64,000 bases of DNA from Tetrahymena thermophila SB210 (Eukaryota > Ciliophora > Oligohymenophorea > Hymenostomatida > Tetrahymenidae). Below the pieces are notes generated by a model that saw only the letters and a program-made list of their open reading frames with translations, made no database searches and was not told where the DNA came from. A program made the position numbers and the translations under genes. Below are positions 1 to 14,622 of this stretch, one piece after another (positions within the stretch are counted from its first letter, which is position 1; each line of letters begins with the position of its first letter). The stretch spans positions 496,001 through 560,000 of the forward strand of contig NW_002476363.1 in the NCBI RefSeq assembly GCF_000189635.1, read 5' to 3'.

Positions 1-3000
1 GCTATGATTTTTTTTGTGATCTTTTTATGAATAGTTTATACTTCTATCACTCTTAAACCTATATTGTTCTTTTATCGATTTATTTGAGCTATCACTTTTA
101 AAAGACGATAAAGAAGTCTAGTTATCAGTTGTATATTAGTCTTCTTCTATATCTTACTCACAAATAGATTGCTAATTTAAGATGTCTTCATCAGTTGAAA
201 ATAGTATTTACATCTCAGGGCTCAGATCTCTAATATTTTCTTTAAGAAATTAGCAGGTTATTGTGTTAATTTTAATGAAGACTCTTTTAATATAAAAAAG
301 GGGATAAAATTAACAAAAAAATAGTTATTAATAAGGTTCTAAAAAATTTATCTTCTTTCTTTTTTGGTATTTTATAAAATTTATTATTTAGTAATCATAA
401 AAACCAAAATTATTTAGAAATTAAATATTTAAAAGTTTTTATATTCTTAAAATTAAAGAAGGAGGGGATAAATAAGGAACTTTCTTCATAAACAAAATAT
501 TATTTAAATTTTTCACAGTCCAAAAACTGTTTTTGCAGAAGAACATTATTTTTTCTCCCTCCTCCCGATTTTTAAAAATTAATTGACTTAAGTGATTTGA
601 AAAAAATTTAAACTCTGATTATTAAAAATAAATAAGTAAGTGGAAAATATATTGCAAAAAAAAAATTTCAAAAATAATAAACCTTGGATCATAATTATCA
701 TTTTAGGATCTTCTTTTATATTTTGCCTATCTTTCTTAAAATAAACTAAAATTATGCTTCAAAGCTATAAATTATGAATCAAATTTTTAATGCACGATTG
801 GGCAATTTTTGACCATATGACCCATACTTTTACAAGCATAACATTCTAAATACAAAATTGAATAATCTTGTAAGAATTTTATTTATTCTTCCATCATTTT
901 AAATCTCTCAAAATCTTCTTAATTTTCTTAAATTAGTTTGATAAAGCTATTTCTATTTATCCTGTAAAGAGTAGATAAATTAATGCTCCTTGCACTTGCG
1001 TTTCTAGATAAACCAGAAAAGAAAGAAATCTCACCAAAAATACTGTCTTTAGATAATACTTTTAAAGAATGAGTTTTCTATTTCTAATTAAAGCTATTTA
1101 AAATCAAATTCTAATGAGGTGTTTAATAAATTTCAATTTTTCCACTCTCTATAAAGTAAACTGATTGGTCAATGTAATCCCCTTCTTCAAATATAATTTC
1201 ATTTGGTGAAACAACTACTTCTTCCATAATAAATACTAACTTTCTAAGGGTTTGAGAAGAAAAGTTAGCACCAAAAATCGAATTGTTTTTCAGTATTCTT
1301 GAATTTGTCTCAACAATTATTTCATTTCTCAATTTATTTGATAAAATTTATAAAACTTGATTTTCAGATTATTAGTCTCTGTCTTTTTGTTCTTTAGCTA
1401 GGAAGTTGAGGTAGTGTCTAACTCTACTTTGTAATTATGCGTTCACATTTTTTCTATTCAAGTACCTAAAATATTTTAAACAATTATATAGATCAGATTT
1501 TTATCTTGCTAAATAACTCAAAACTATAAAATTATTATTTTAAATATTTTTAGTGTTAATAGATACCTTTAGATTATAATGATACTATCATTGAGCTCTT
1601 TAGAAGATTTTTCTATTTCTTAAAGTATAAATCCAATATTATTTATTGAATATGCAAATACACAACTAAATAGAATCATAGATATTGTTATAAAAAGCGC
1701 TTCTATATGATTGCTTGCAGATATGTCTCCATAACCAACTAAAATTTAAAAGAAGTCAGTATTATAAAAAATTAAGTTATATATATATACCTGTTGTCAT
1801 AGTAGTTACTGACCAATACATAGAATAAATGTATAATTATAAGTAAGTTAGCTCATTCAAGCTGTACTTTTAAATCCATGATTAAGAGAATCCATTTTAA
1901 ATTTCATATAAGCCTAACGAATACCATGCTAAACAAACTAAAATTTATATTATTAATAATAAATAATCTTAATTAATTTATTATTATCATTAATAATATA
2001 AATAAATTTTAAATCTTAGATAAAGTATATATTAAAGTGGGAAATTTTATACTAAATAAGCAACTATTTTTTTCTATTCCCTTAACTAAATAAAATAAAT
2101 TGAATCATTAATTTACCCAAGTGTGCGACAAAAATAACACTTAGCAATTAGTTTAGTAATTTCATTATATGTTTTTAATGATCTTTTAAGGTAAATGCGT
2201 AGCTAAATCGCTTTTTCTTTTAATTAACACATTTTAATTTTAAAAAAACTAACGAATTTATAATAAAAATGCTTAGGCTATAATCAGGGTTATAAACTAG
2301 ATGAGAGTTTTTTAAAATTAGCTTCGATCCCATAGTTATTAGAGATATAGCATCTGCCATGAAAATACTAGAAGACATATACTTCCAAGCTATTTATTTT
2401 CTATTTGATATAATAACATCCTTTTTAAAGTAAGCGGTGTTAAATGTAACAAGAGTATCAATGAAAAATAATATAAACGAATATAAATAGTATTGCTCTA
2501 TGATAGCAGTATCTTAATTCTACATAGCAAAGAAAATTTATATTGAGTAAATGTAGATAAATAAGTAGGTGTAAATAGTTTATAGAATATCCCAGTAAAC
2601 TCTAAAACTATTTGTTGGCATAAAAAGAGGTATTGGTATTTTCAGATCTGCAAAGCGATATAATTTATAAATGAATTTATTCAGTATATTATTTCTATTA
2701 ATTTTGTTAAAAGAAAATGCCTCATCGTTAATTATTTTATATTCATTTTCTTAGAGGGCTATTACTCTATTGTTTTTTCTATTCTTTAATATTTGAATGA
2801 AATTTTTTACATGCTTATTTATTCTTTAGACTCTGTTCATAGACTTATTTACAATGTTATTAATTATATTAGCAGCTTTTTCGTAATTTACTACATTTTA
2901 CTTCCCAATGCTAAACTTACTTCCTTCAATGTCAGATATGTTTTTTTATTGTTAATAAGATATAGTTTCTTTTTTTTTATTGATTAAGTTTAGTTCTACT

Positions 3001-3391
3001 TTCAAATTATTATCATTATGTTATTATAATCCAGAGTTTTAAATCTACTATTTTTTATTAATGATCTTTTTTTTAATCTCCTCTATATTGCTTATTACTT
3101 TAATATCATTTCCTTCATAAAAAACCTTATTTTTTGATTTGGAAAAGAAATCAGCTTGTTTATTTTGTTAAACCTCCTAAATGTCTACTTCTAAACTCTT
3201 TTAATTCTATAAAAAGTTTTTGAATTTTTTATGAATATAATAATAAAACTTTTTTAATTTACTTCACACTGAGAAGAGGAATTCTTTGTTTTCAGTACTT
3301 CTTGAGATTTTTACCTTCTTTCATCTATATCTGTGTTATAACAAGGTTAAGAAATATTAATTAAATCATCATCTCCTTACAAGCAATTCAT
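1..3391 (-). CDS. K+-channel-like protein with cyclic-nucleotide-binding domain and CCHC zinc knuckle (paralogue 1; 3' end outside window)
   Basis: Likely a plasma- or ciliary-membrane K+ channel gated by cyclic nucleotide. The start at 3391 (MNCLQGDDDL) is the first ATG of the open frame. An intron at 3207-3262 is followed by a charged N-terminus, then hydrophobic helices over about 2,650-1,600. The pore reads TTMTT-VGYGD, with a phase-1 intron (1739-1790) cutting the filter valine codon. A C-linker leads to the cyclic-nucleotide-binding domain at about 1,350-880. It has the fold's glycine-rich turn (EEGDYIDQS) and a phosphate-binding cassette, IFGEISFFSGLSRNASAR, that keeps the glutamate and arginine. 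A zinc knuckle, CYACKSMGHMVKNC, follows at 802-843. The frame stays open to base 1, ending in an Asp/Ser/Gln-rich tail, so the stop is outside the window. Introns in 270-750 are possible but unplaced. Family call is firm; ligand and ion selectivity are inferred. Confidence 0.85.
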
Positions 3392-4263
3392 TATGCTTTC
3401 ACAAAATAATTTTCCTTGCAAATTTTTGTTTTAAAACTCAATATTATCTGATATTGAATGTTATATGCTATAACTACTCATAATAAAGGTATAATTAGCT
3501 AAAATTAGGCTTTATATATTTGGCTAAATTGCTTTTTTTCTAACAAATTTCTCAAAGTCAATATATATCTAAAATTGGCTTTCTTTTTATTTTTTAATTA
3601 GAAGAATTGAATTGAATTGAATATCAAAAAATTACTATTTCTACTAATATTTTGAAACAAATTAAATATAAATTTTTTGTTATACACAGTTTAATAATAG
3701 GTAATAATTCATTTTATCTAGTTTGTTTTGTAGTTAAACTGAAAAATTCTATTTTTGTTATAATTTAACTCTAATAAAAAATCTTAATTTAGATGGTAAT
3801 AAATTTAATTTAGTATTTTATTATTTGAGTAAAATATATTTTTTATTTTTTAATTTATTTATACTTAAAATTAAATATTGTTGAATATTAAGGTTTAAAG
3901 AGAGATTAGAAATGTAAAAAACTTTGATCAATTTTTAAAAAATTTTTAATAAATTGAATTAATTATTTTTATAATGAATAAGTTAATAAATTAAAACAAT
4001 CATTTAATGATTGATATAAATGATTTATAATATTTTTAAAACTAAATACTGTAAATTATTGTTTATTATCGCCCTCTTTAATAAAGTGCAATTTTGAATA
4101 ACTTTAGAAAAAGTTTTTAAACAATATTTAGATTTCATATATTTTTTACTTTAAAAATTACCCAATTTTACCAGTAAATATTATATATATCATATATTTT
4201 ATCAAATAAAACAAATTATATATTTATAAACTTCTTAACTTAGTTTATACATTTATTTATTAT
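3392..4263. other. AT-rich intergenic, nothing recognised
   Basis: This 0.87 kb lies between the start of paralogue 1 and the stop of paralogue 2, both on the minus strand. It is almost pure A/T with poly-T and poly-A runs and shows no sustained coding-like frame, RNA gene or repeat. It should hold the promoter of paralogue 1 and the 3' end of paralogue 2, but no distinct motif stands out. Confidence 0.6.
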
Positions 4264-7200
4264 TCATAGTTTTTATCCTGTTTGTTGATATTGTTGTAAG
4301 AAAATTTTTGGGTACTTTTAGGAACTTTTAGTAGATATTCCATAAGAAATATTTGTATTATTGTTCATTTAGTAAACCTTAAATTAGTTTGCCATAGACT
4401 TGATATAAAATTATTTTTTTTACTTAAATTCATAACCTATTTAATGACTTTAATCTTTTTGTGTTTGATTTGAAAATATTAATTTTCTAATGTTATTATT
4501 TTAATGTTAGTTATAATCTTTTATTACAAATTTATAATTACTAAAAGGGAAATAATATTTAAATTATTTCATTTCATCAAAGTAATTAAGTAATATTTTT
4601 TGTTATTCTAAAGTAGAACTTTTGCTGACCAAATGTTTTGCTTTCTATCCATTACCATGTTTTTTATTTGATTTTAGAACTTATGATTATATGTTTCCAT
4701 TATAATAAGTTTCTTATTTATCATGCGAAGATAAGGTTCTTATAGAGTTTTAACTTATACTTTACTCTTTAAAATTACTGATTTATTCATCTTTACAAAA
4801 TTTTAGGATTTTAGTTTCTTATGATTTCCAATTAACACTTTTTTTTTCTTCAGGGAAGAGTTAGATATTTGCTAAACTTGATAGCTATTTATGATATTTT
4901 TATTCCTAAGGATAATTAGATTCTGCAATTAAATTTGCGGAGATGTTGATAGACTCTTGATCCAAATAATTTATAAAAGCTAGCGACTATTTAGATTAGT
5001 CTACTTAGATATTTTCTATAAAATTATTATGTTTTAAAATACTTGATTATTTTTTTCTAATCGAAACTGTATTTTTCTAAGTGAAGTTTTCATTTTTGCT
5101 GCCTAATTTTATATATTTTAATTTAATGCTTTGGTAATTTCAAAAAGAAAGTATTAATAAATACATGTATCTAAAGCAGAAATAGATTATTTTAGAGAGT
5201 AATCATCATACAGAGTACTTTATTAGTAAACGTCTAATTCTTTATCTTAAATATTTTCATCATGCTTAATATTGAAATCAATTCTCGTATTTTTATTAGA
5301 AAATTGTTAAATTAAACTTTTATTTGAGTTAGCAAAGTGTTAGTCTGATGACATTTATTTATTACTTACAGGAAATTCATCTAAATTACAAATTGACTGT
5401 TTATAGAGTGAGTTGAAATAGAATTCTTCTTCTTGTTCAAAGAAATTTCCTTAATGCTTTAATTCTTCTATTTTTTTGTTTGAAAAACCTTATTCACTAT
5501 CATTTATCTTCGAATTGAAAAAATTTTAATGCTTAGGCTCTGTTTTCATTTGATTAAATATTTTTTTGTTTTGACCTATCAAACATCTTTTGAATTATTA
5601 ACAGTTAGTTATTATTTTAAATTATTTAATAATAGAAAAATTTCATTTTTAATATGATAATTTATAAAATATTTTTGAATAAAAAATATAAATTATTTTT
5701 TAATTTTACTTTGCTTTAAAAAGCTTTGTCAAATGTCTTTTATTTAATTACTTCCTTTCCTAAAATTGACTAAAATTGTATTTTAACTTTATCAGTTAAT
5801 GGTCAAATTTTAAATTTAATAATGGGCATTTCTATATAATGTGGTTATTAGATTCACAAGCATAGCATCTCATTTTAATTTATTTATAGTCTTTATTCAG
5901 AGTAATTTTATGTTGTAAAGCTTTGAAAATTTCAAAATCAGTTTGATTTTGATGAATTACTTATATAAAATCTTTTCTTTCGATTTTACATAATGTTGAA
6001 AAGCATGTACTTCTAGCTGAAGCAGTTCTTGGTTATTCTGAAAAAAAAGCAATTTCACCGAAAATCTAATCAGTTGATAATGTTTTAAGGATAAAAGAGT
6101 GAGAATCTCTTTTAGTTTCTTTTAAAAATATCTCAATTTGGCCACTTAGAATTAAATAAATTGAATCATCAAGATCTCCTTCTTAAAAGATAGCTTCACC
6201 TGGAGAAACTGTTATTTCTTTCATCTAGAAAATAATTTTATTAATAGTTTATTGATGAAAGCAATTAAATATTTTAAATTTTTGTATAGTTTTGAGATTT
6301 GACTCCTTAATAACCTCTTATCTAAGATTAGGTGTTAAAAGAGAAAGTACTTCGTCAGTTTATTTTATTTATTTATTTTTTTCTTCTAATAAGGCACTAA
6401 GATAAGCTTATATTTGAATTTTAAGCTAAAAGCTAATGTTTTTTGTTTTCAAATATCTAATAAAAAACAAAAAAAACTTATGAATTTGTTTATTTTTCAA
6501 TAAAATCAATTTACTATTAAATGATTTAAACTTATTTGTTAAAATCTTGATGCTAAATGTAAATTTCATTAAAAATATGACCAATTTTATTTATATAGCG
6601 AACCAATAAAAAGCTAAAAATTATTGCAAATATTGATATGTATAAAGCTTCCACATAATTTGTAGGTGATATGTCTCCGCTCCCAACTGATAAAATAAAA
6701 AATTTTAAAATGTAAATTGTTTAATATTTATTAATTAAAAAAAGCAAATTATAAATTATTGATTGATTGATTGAAAATTACATTTAGAAATGTAAGGATA
6801 TAAATTGGTTGATTAAAAATTTACCAGTTGTTATTGTTAAAATTGCCCAGTAAAAAGAATAAATGTACTTAATATAATATTCGCTGTTCTCTATGTTGAT
6901 GCGCTAAAGCCAATTTTTTTCATGGTTTTAGATAAATGTTAAACAATAAAACCCTACGCATGCTTTTTTAAAAATATTTTTTATAATTTTTAATAAATAT
7001 ATGTAATTATTTTACATATATGAGCAATTTAAACAAAGCAAAAAATTTAGCTGAAAAATTAAAAAAAGTGCACTTAGAACTAACTTAAGGTTAATAAATT
7101 TTTTAATTTTTTGATTTTCAGCTTTAATCCATATATTTTTGCAAATATAAAGATTATTTAAGTATATTTTAGCAAACTTCTTTAAGGATTATAAGTAATT

Positions 7201-8370
7201 TGATTTGAGTGAGGAATTAATTAAGCTAGTAGAGCAATAATGCTCAATATATCTGAAAAAAAACATAAGCTAAAAATATATTTCTTTACTATTTATCTCC
7301 TATCAAAAATTATGTTGCCGCTTATAATTAAAGCTCTATTTAAATTACTTAAGATATCAAACGCCATTATGAATAAACTAAGAATACAAATAGCTACGAA
7401 AATATTAGAGTTTAATTCATTTTAATTGAAGAAAGCAAAAATTGATAGAGTAAAAAAGAAAAGATAAAGATAAATTATGCTTATGATATCAAAAATTATA
7501 ATAAACCTATTAGTAGGGTAGAAAATAGGAATTTAATTAAATATTTCTTTAGTTTTTTCATTGAAATTATAAAAAGTAGAGCCAATCTTGGTAAGATCAT
7601 TTTCAAAATAATAAGTTTTATCAGAAATCAGTTTAACTTTTTATCTTGAAAAATGATTTAATTTTCTATTATTACTCAAATATTTTAATTTCAAGATAAA
7701 TTGGTAAACATTGTATTTTATTTAAGCTATCTTTGATGGTTAAATCTTAGTTTTTGTTATAATTTCTTCACACTTTTATGATGTGAGAGGAATATTTTTG
7801 AAACTTTAATTTAACTTTTTGTCTCTCTTTATAATTGAATTGTCATTTTAGATTTTAAAAAAACCTTTCTCTATTATCTATCTTACTTGCTTTGCATTTT
7901 TTTGATTTAAATTTTCTTTATTATAACCCTCTAGCTGTTTACAGCATCCTTTATTTTTAGGAAATTAATGAGCAAGACAAATGTATAAAAACTATAAATA
8001 AGTAGAAGTTCTAAAAAACAATAAATAATTTTTAAATATTACCTTATTCTTTGATTTCAAAAAAAAAACTATTTTATTAAATATTATAGCTATAGTTTGA
8101 TTCATCAAGATCGTTTTTTTCTTTTGATTTAAAGATTTCGCTTGTAATTCTTTTTTAAAGTTCTGCATTTGCATTTTATTATTTACCATTTCTTTCTTTT
8201 GGATTGTGATTTGTCCAAAATCCTAAATCTTTCTGTTAATTGCAATCGTTAATATTCAAGTTTTAATTAGTTTAATCAAATAAACTATCTTTTTGGAAAT
8301 TTGATTGAGGTAATAACTAAGAATGGTTATTATTTTCGACAGAAATGTCTAAATTTTTTTAAAAATCCAT
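4264..8370 (-). CDS. Channel with cyclic-nucleotide-binding domain and CCHC knuckle, atypical GSGD filter (paralogue 2)
   Basis: The start at 8370 (MDFQKNLDIS) is preceded in frame by TGA, and the gene ends at TGA 4264-4266 after the tail PKIFLQQYQQTGQKL. A Gln/Asn-rich N-terminus precedes the helices (about 7,650-6,650). The filter is TITT-VGSGD: the tyrosine of the usual GYGD is serine. It is split by an intron at 6687-6824. The cyclic-nucleotide-binding domain (about 6,330-5,870) contains FQEGDLDDSIYL and the cassette IFGEIAFFSEQPRTASAR, with glutamate and arginine present. The CCHC knuckle CYACESNNHIIQKC lies at 5826-5867. The long C-tail carries a block shared with paralogues 3-5 (ESINISANLIAESNY, near 4,920-4,960) and the final SYGISTKS segment. 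It reads as intact; the serine probably changes ion selectivity or conductance, which is inference. Confidence 0.85.
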
Positions 8371-9105
8371 TTGCTTTTCTCAAAAATTAGATTATTTTTA
8401 CTCTATTTTTAATTATGTTATTAAATTAAAAAAATACTACTGATTTCACCAGAATTTTTCACAAATATAAAAATATATTAAGGAAGTCTTTTTTTTTGTA
8501 TTAAAGGCAATATTTCAAATAATTTAATAAATTATTACCTTGCAATTTAGAAAAAAAATAATTATCACTTTTTGAAAATTATAATTTATAAAGATAAACC
8601 ATATTAAGTATCTCTTAAAGTACTTATAAATAATGGAAGTGATTAAAAGTATTATTAATTAACTTGATTATTTTAATAATTCAATATATTGAATATTTAA
8701 TTATAAACATTAGATTAGAAATTGATTCATGTTTTTTAAAAAACTTAGCAAGAAACAAAATCTATCTAAAAAATGAAGAAAAAAATTAATTTAAATATTC
8801 TTTTGGAAAATGAATTTTATAATGAAAAAATTGAATGATAAAAATTATATCTAATCCCAATTAATTATGCTCAAAGATAATAAGGGACAAAATATATTGG
8901 TTAAAAAAATAAATTTAATTCTGAAAATTATAAAAATTTATTTAGAGATCTTGGGCATATAAATTATTTTTATTAATTAACCTCAAGATATTCTTATATA
9001 TATTATTATTTTAAATGTACTATTTGAGTATATCATTTAAGAAAAGAATTAATTTTCAAAAGTAATACAAATTATATAATAGATAGAAAAGTTCAAATAA
9101 TAAAA
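8371..9105. other. AT-rich intergenic, nothing recognised
   Basis: About 0.73 kb lies between the start of channel paralogue 2 and the stop of the ABC transporter, both on the minus strand. No coding-like frame, RNA gene or repeat was seen. It presumably holds the promoter of paralogue 2. Confidence 0.6.
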
Positions 9106-12100
9106 TCATTTTTTATTGGTTTTAGGTATAATTCGGAGCTAATTCATTTCAATTGACCTTTACCCATTAGACTATGATGGACTGTTTTATTAATTTGACT
9201 AGTCTTTATTATTTTTATCATTCTAAATTTTTTATTTTTATGAATTGACCTTAATTTAATTTGTTGCAAACAAGTTGAAAATTTATTCAATAGAAGCTTG
9301 CTTTACTGAATAATTTTCAACCAACAACTGATTTTTATTGTTTTCGAAAACTTCAAACATTCTACCAATAGATATGTCAGACTAAATTCTAAATCTGTAG
9401 AAATCATCAAAATGTTCAATAATACTATATTCACCTAATTTTTTTTCTATAAATGTTTTTAGGTTTTCTCCATTTTATTCTAATATCACATATTGTGCTA
9501 GAGATAATAAGCTTACTCCGTAATCAGAAGTCAATCTAGCGTACAATTATTTACCATTACCTTAATCATTGATTTACTCATAGAGATTGAAAGCATTCAT
9601 TTTTTAAAGATATTATTCAAGCTAACCATAGTGAATTTATTCTTTAACTTAAGCTTAGGAAATCCCGTATGAACTAAGTTTCTGAATAAGCTCTTATTCT
9701 GTAGGTATTTTTAATTTGATTTCAACCTCATAACCTTCACCAAATTTATCCTTAATTTATTATATACTTCCAATGCACTTCAAAATACCTTCTACTTAAA
9801 TAGCAACTCTTGTTGAGAGAGCTTCAGCTTCTTCCATTGAATGGGTTGTTAATATTACACTTGAACTTTTACGTTTAGTAGATATTCTTGAAATAACATC
9901 CCACATAAAACGTCTAGCTGCAGGATCCATTCCTGTAGAAGGCTCGTCAAGAAAAACAATAGGAGGATTACCTAACATAGCTATAGCTACGCTTAGCTTA
10001 CGTTTGTTACCTCCACTATAAGTACCTGCTAGCTTATGTTCGAATTCTGTCAAATCCATTTCTTTGATTTTTTTAGCAACTAATTTTTCTCTCATTTCTA
10101 TAGGAATTCCTTTAATTAATGCATACATTTCTAAATGTTCTCTTGCTGTTAAATTATCACACAAGGCATCGAATTATGGACAATAGCCAATATAATTACG
10201 TGCTTGATTAATTTGAGTTTATAAATCATATCCCATAATGTGGCATTCTCCTGAAGTTTGTTAAATTTCACCTGATAAAATTTTAAATGTTGTAGTTTTT
10301 CCTGCACCATTTACTCCCAAAAGAGTGAAGCATTCGCCATTTCCAATACCAAATGATACCTAATCAACAGCTACTTTGATTCTGTCTTTTGCTGGAATAA
10401 AAACTTTTCTTAGTTTGTTAACTCTAACAGTATAATCTGAAGGATCGGTTTGATTGATAATATCAATTTCTTTCTAAACATCTTCATCATATTCTTTTGG
10501 TTCATACTTAACTTATTTTTCTTTTGAAAACATGTTACTTAGGAAAGAAATTTGGTTGTAATTTTCAACTATAAACACTAATAAGTAGTAAATAATTCCT
10601 TCTATTATCATAAAAATAATATCTGCGCCAGCAATATCAATAGAGAAAGGTGAATCAAGTTCCTTTTAGTTATTTTACAAGGCATATAAATTTCTATTGC
10701 CTATGTTCATTATACCATAACCAAAGCTGAAGGAAGGAACTATTCTAAGTATCCATCCTAAAGCTTTTCCTGCTGATTTAGTTGAATCTATAATTCTGAG
10801 AATGAAAATTACCATAGGCATGATACCACCAAATAAGAAGTTTATAAAGAAAGCTGAAACTTATGCATTGCCATAGTCGCCAAAAACAAAACCAATGAAA
10901 TATGAGAAGGGTATAATTGACCATCCATAGAGGAACATCATAAAAGATACAGCTCCGAAGCAGGAACCATCAGTGAAAGAGGATATATCATAAGCAAGAA
11001 TCATTAGAATAGAAAATACTGCAGGGACAATATGCTTTATAAAATCAACAAAGTAATTACTGAACCAATATGTGTATAAACTGACTCCGCTTACTAATTA
11101 TTAATGCTTAATTTTTTCAGTACGCTCTTTTACTATAAACGAGATAAGGGAAGCAGGAATAAATGAAAAAGCTATAGCATATATAAAACTAGCCACAAGA
11201 CCTTATGCTGTACCAGAGAGGTTTTTTAATGTATATGTTAAAGGTAATGGTTAATTAGTAATCTATAGAGTGATTGATGGTTTTCCTAATTTAGAAAGTT
11301 TATAATTAATATATGCTTCATTCATCTAGTTTATATATAAGGGAGCTGCGTCTCTATAAATTGTGTTAACTTCTGTTGTATATTTAAATATATTTGATGA
11401 ATCAATGTCTTCAATATAGTAAGAACCTGTTACACTATCAGTTTTTGCTTTGTAAGCCGATTACTCCCATTAACTAGCTTATAAATCATATTATTCATTA
11501 AAATTATACAAGCCTTTCTTATTAAATGAGCTAAATAGAGCATCAATACTTGAATGAGGTAAACCAGGTGAATTACTAGAAACTACTTTGAGTGGTTAGG
11601 GGAAATTGATAGGATCTATTATAATAGTGTCTTGTTCTTTGATAAAAGTTATTAAAGTTAAACTTAATCCTACAACAACAATCAAGCATGGTAAAATAAC
11701 CTCACATAAAAGTGATCTTATATCTCTTTTAAATGATATTATTCTCTTAACAATTAAAGCTCTCATATGATATTAAAATTTTTGATAAGTTTTTGTTACT
11801 CTTACTTGATTTAAATCGAAATTATCGACTTCATCTATACAATTTTCTTCAGATCCATTTCTGCTTTAACCCTATTAGTTCTCAATATCTCCATTAACAT
11901 CTTATGAATTAGGAATATTTAAGTAGATTTTGCTGTTTTTTTAATGATCAGCTTACTATTACTTCTTTTTCTATTCCTTTATTTTTTCTTCTTTTAAATG
12001 GGCAACTTTTAAGAAAACTTCTTCTAAAGTAGTAATTGAAATACCATATGTTTAGATACTTAACTATTAAAATGAGTTGTCAAGTTCTAAGAAAAGTGCA

Positions 12101-14622
12101 GGGAATTTTGGAGCATGCTCATTTTAAAGTTAGAAAACAACCTCAGCTGATACATCTGATAAAATAACAGCAGTATTGATATGTTTCTTAACTAAATTTA
12201 TAATTGGTTATGAGTCGTCTGTAGGATTCTTCTTTACAACTGTTAAATTATAACCAGTTCCAAATTTATTCTTTAAGAAAAGAGGTTTTCCCAAACAAAC
12301 AAGTTATCCATCTGCCATTATTCCTATTCTATCTCCAAGATAATCTGCTTCATCCATAAAATGTGTAGTCAAGCAAATAATTCTGTCGTTCTTATACCTT
12401 TTAAGCATATCCCAAATATGTCTACGAGCAGATGTATCCATACCACTAGTTGGCTCATCTAAATAGACTAATTTGCTACCTCCGATAAAGGCTATTGCAA
12501 CACTAAGTCTTCTTCTTTACCCACCAGAGAGATTTTTTGCAAGTTCATTAGTTTTTTCTTACAAATCAACATCTTCAATGTGTTTTTGTACTTATTTTTG
12601 TATTTCTTGATTATCTGTCATACCTTTAAAAGATGCAAATAGCTCTAAATGTTCTTTAACTGATAAGTTATCAAATAAAATGTCATATTGAGGACAAACT
12701 CCCATAAAAGTACGAATTTCTTGCATTTCAGATTCAACATCTCTTCCCAAAGCAGTAGCAGCACCATCAGTCATTTCATACATACCAGTAAGCATAGATA
12801 TTGTTGAAGTTTTACCAGCGCCATTATGTCCTAACAACGCAAATATTTAGCCATTGTACATAGAAAAGCTCAAACCATTAACTGCACTCTTTCCTGAAGG
12901 ATAAATTTTCCTTAAATTTGTTATTTTTACTGCTTAGTTAAGTTCTTCTTGGTCTTTTAGGTTTTATGGAACATCTTCGAAATTATCATTGAAGTCAAAC
13001 TGTTATTCACCCTTTGCATTTTCTAAAAGTTTTCTTTTCTTTTCTTCAGGAGTCAATTTTTTTTCCCAAATCCAACTAATAAAGAATAGAGGATGACGCT
13101 TTTTTCCAAAATCATTAGGAAATACTTAGTCAAAGTATAAGGCAAGAATAATAAAGATAATGATATTTATGATATCCATAATCATATTAATAGCTACAGA
13201 GTAGTTGACAATTTCGTCAGTTAAATTTGACCACTAAATTCCTTTCTTTGAGCTTTCTGAAATTAGGAAGACATCACAACCCAAAACTGTACCTGCTTAA
13301 GGCAAGATTGAAATTCCAACTTTAGTAGATTTTGTAGGATTATCATCGCTACTTAGAATCATATTAGCCATATACTAAAATAAGAAGAAAACCATAGCAA
13401 ATATATTTCCTACTTGAGCCTTAGTAAAAAAGGTAGTGATAAAAAGACTTTAGAAAATCAGAGAAATTCCAAATAGCAAATGCCAGATAAAGATAACACT
13501 CCAGTCAGATGAAACATAAATAGAAGCCTTTAGAGCACTGGCAACAAGAATACTACACATGATATAGATGATTAAATAGTAAATAATCCATGAAGCATAG
13601 AAACTAGAATCACTCATTCCCATAACTTTCATGCCTTCTCTAATTTTCTTTTCTTTCTCGATAAGAAGTCCATATGTCATTCTTAAATAAACCAAAATCA
13701 TTGGTAAAACAATGAAGACTCCCATATTGCCTTTTAAACTTTCTACCAAAGGATTTTTATAGTGATCGTCAACAAGCATTGAAGTAATGCTGGCTTAAAT
13801 TTGCTAAGTGGTATCTTATGTGGTGTACTATAAAATCTAGTTATCTGTGTATTATCATATTAAAATAAAATTATATTTTGCAAAAATGAAATTTAAAAAA
13901 ATTAATAAATAGAACAATATTTACCTATCCAGTTTTAAATGGTAAGAAATCCGCTATCAACCCAAGGATCAAGTTGATTTTTTTTATCTTCAAAAAGATA
14001 CTTAATGACATCAGGTTTAATAGTTTGTGGTATCTCAGGATCATTTGCAGTAGAAGCATTGAAAAAAAGACGATATTTAAAAATATTATTTTAGAACGAA
14101 TCTATAGCAATACCTAAACAAATATCATTATTATAGTCTTTAGAAGAAGCGTAAGAAGTCATATCTTCAACGGAGGTGTATCTTTTAGTTTAGTAGTTAT
14201 AGTTTTATTTGAAAATATTCTCTAAAGGCTTAAGTAAATCATCTGGACCTATAGTGGCAATGTATCCATTTCTATAAGATGGATATTTAGATGAACTTCC
14301 AGTGAGACAATCTTTCATATGAGGAGGAATAGGGGCTCCATTTTTAGGATTAGTTCCTAAAGATTAGTAGTTTGGAGGTAAAACAGTTTTCTAATTTTTA
14401 ATTAAAAAATTTTAAATATTTGTCTTTAATTCTTTTTAAATTTACTTCAGGATAAAATGACTTCATAGGAATAAAATCATCATCAACCTAGCCTCTAAGA
14501 ACAACGAAAATCAAAACTAAGAGAAAAGGAAGCAGTATTTCGAAAATAGAGCAACACATATTCCTTTTCCAAAGAATATAGTTTTTCTTCATTAAAGCCT
14601 TTAAATGCTTACTGAATTTCAT
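9106..14622 (-). CDS. ABC transporter, ABCA type, full length
   Basis: A two-half ATP-driven transporter of the ABCA subfamily, whose members usually move lipids or sterols across or within membranes. Two introns (14391-14445 and 13845-13924) give exactly 1,794 codons including the stop, a normal ABCA size. Order: N-terminal helix (about residues 16-36), a large non-cytosolic loop, helices from about 250 to 480, then NBD1 with Walker A GHNGAGKT (553-560), signature LSGGQRRR and Walker [10 protein letters not shown] linker rich in Lys/Gln/Asn follows, then the second membrane domain (about 850-1290) and NBD2 with Walker A GVNGAGKT (1391-1398), signature YSGGNKRK and Walker B IVFLDEPS. All catalytic motifs are intact in both halves. 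The frame ends in a polar Gln/Asn/Lys tail at TGA 9106-9108. Substrate cannot be told from sequence. It stands alone between channel paralogues, with no sign of co-regulation. Confidence 0.95.

Noticed and set aside
7240-7425. Plus-strand open frame, and similar ones at 2,793-2,987, 20,264-20,446 and 28,204-28,401
   Set aside because: Each is antisense to helices or the N-terminus of a channel gene, has no family features, and is not kept between paralogues.
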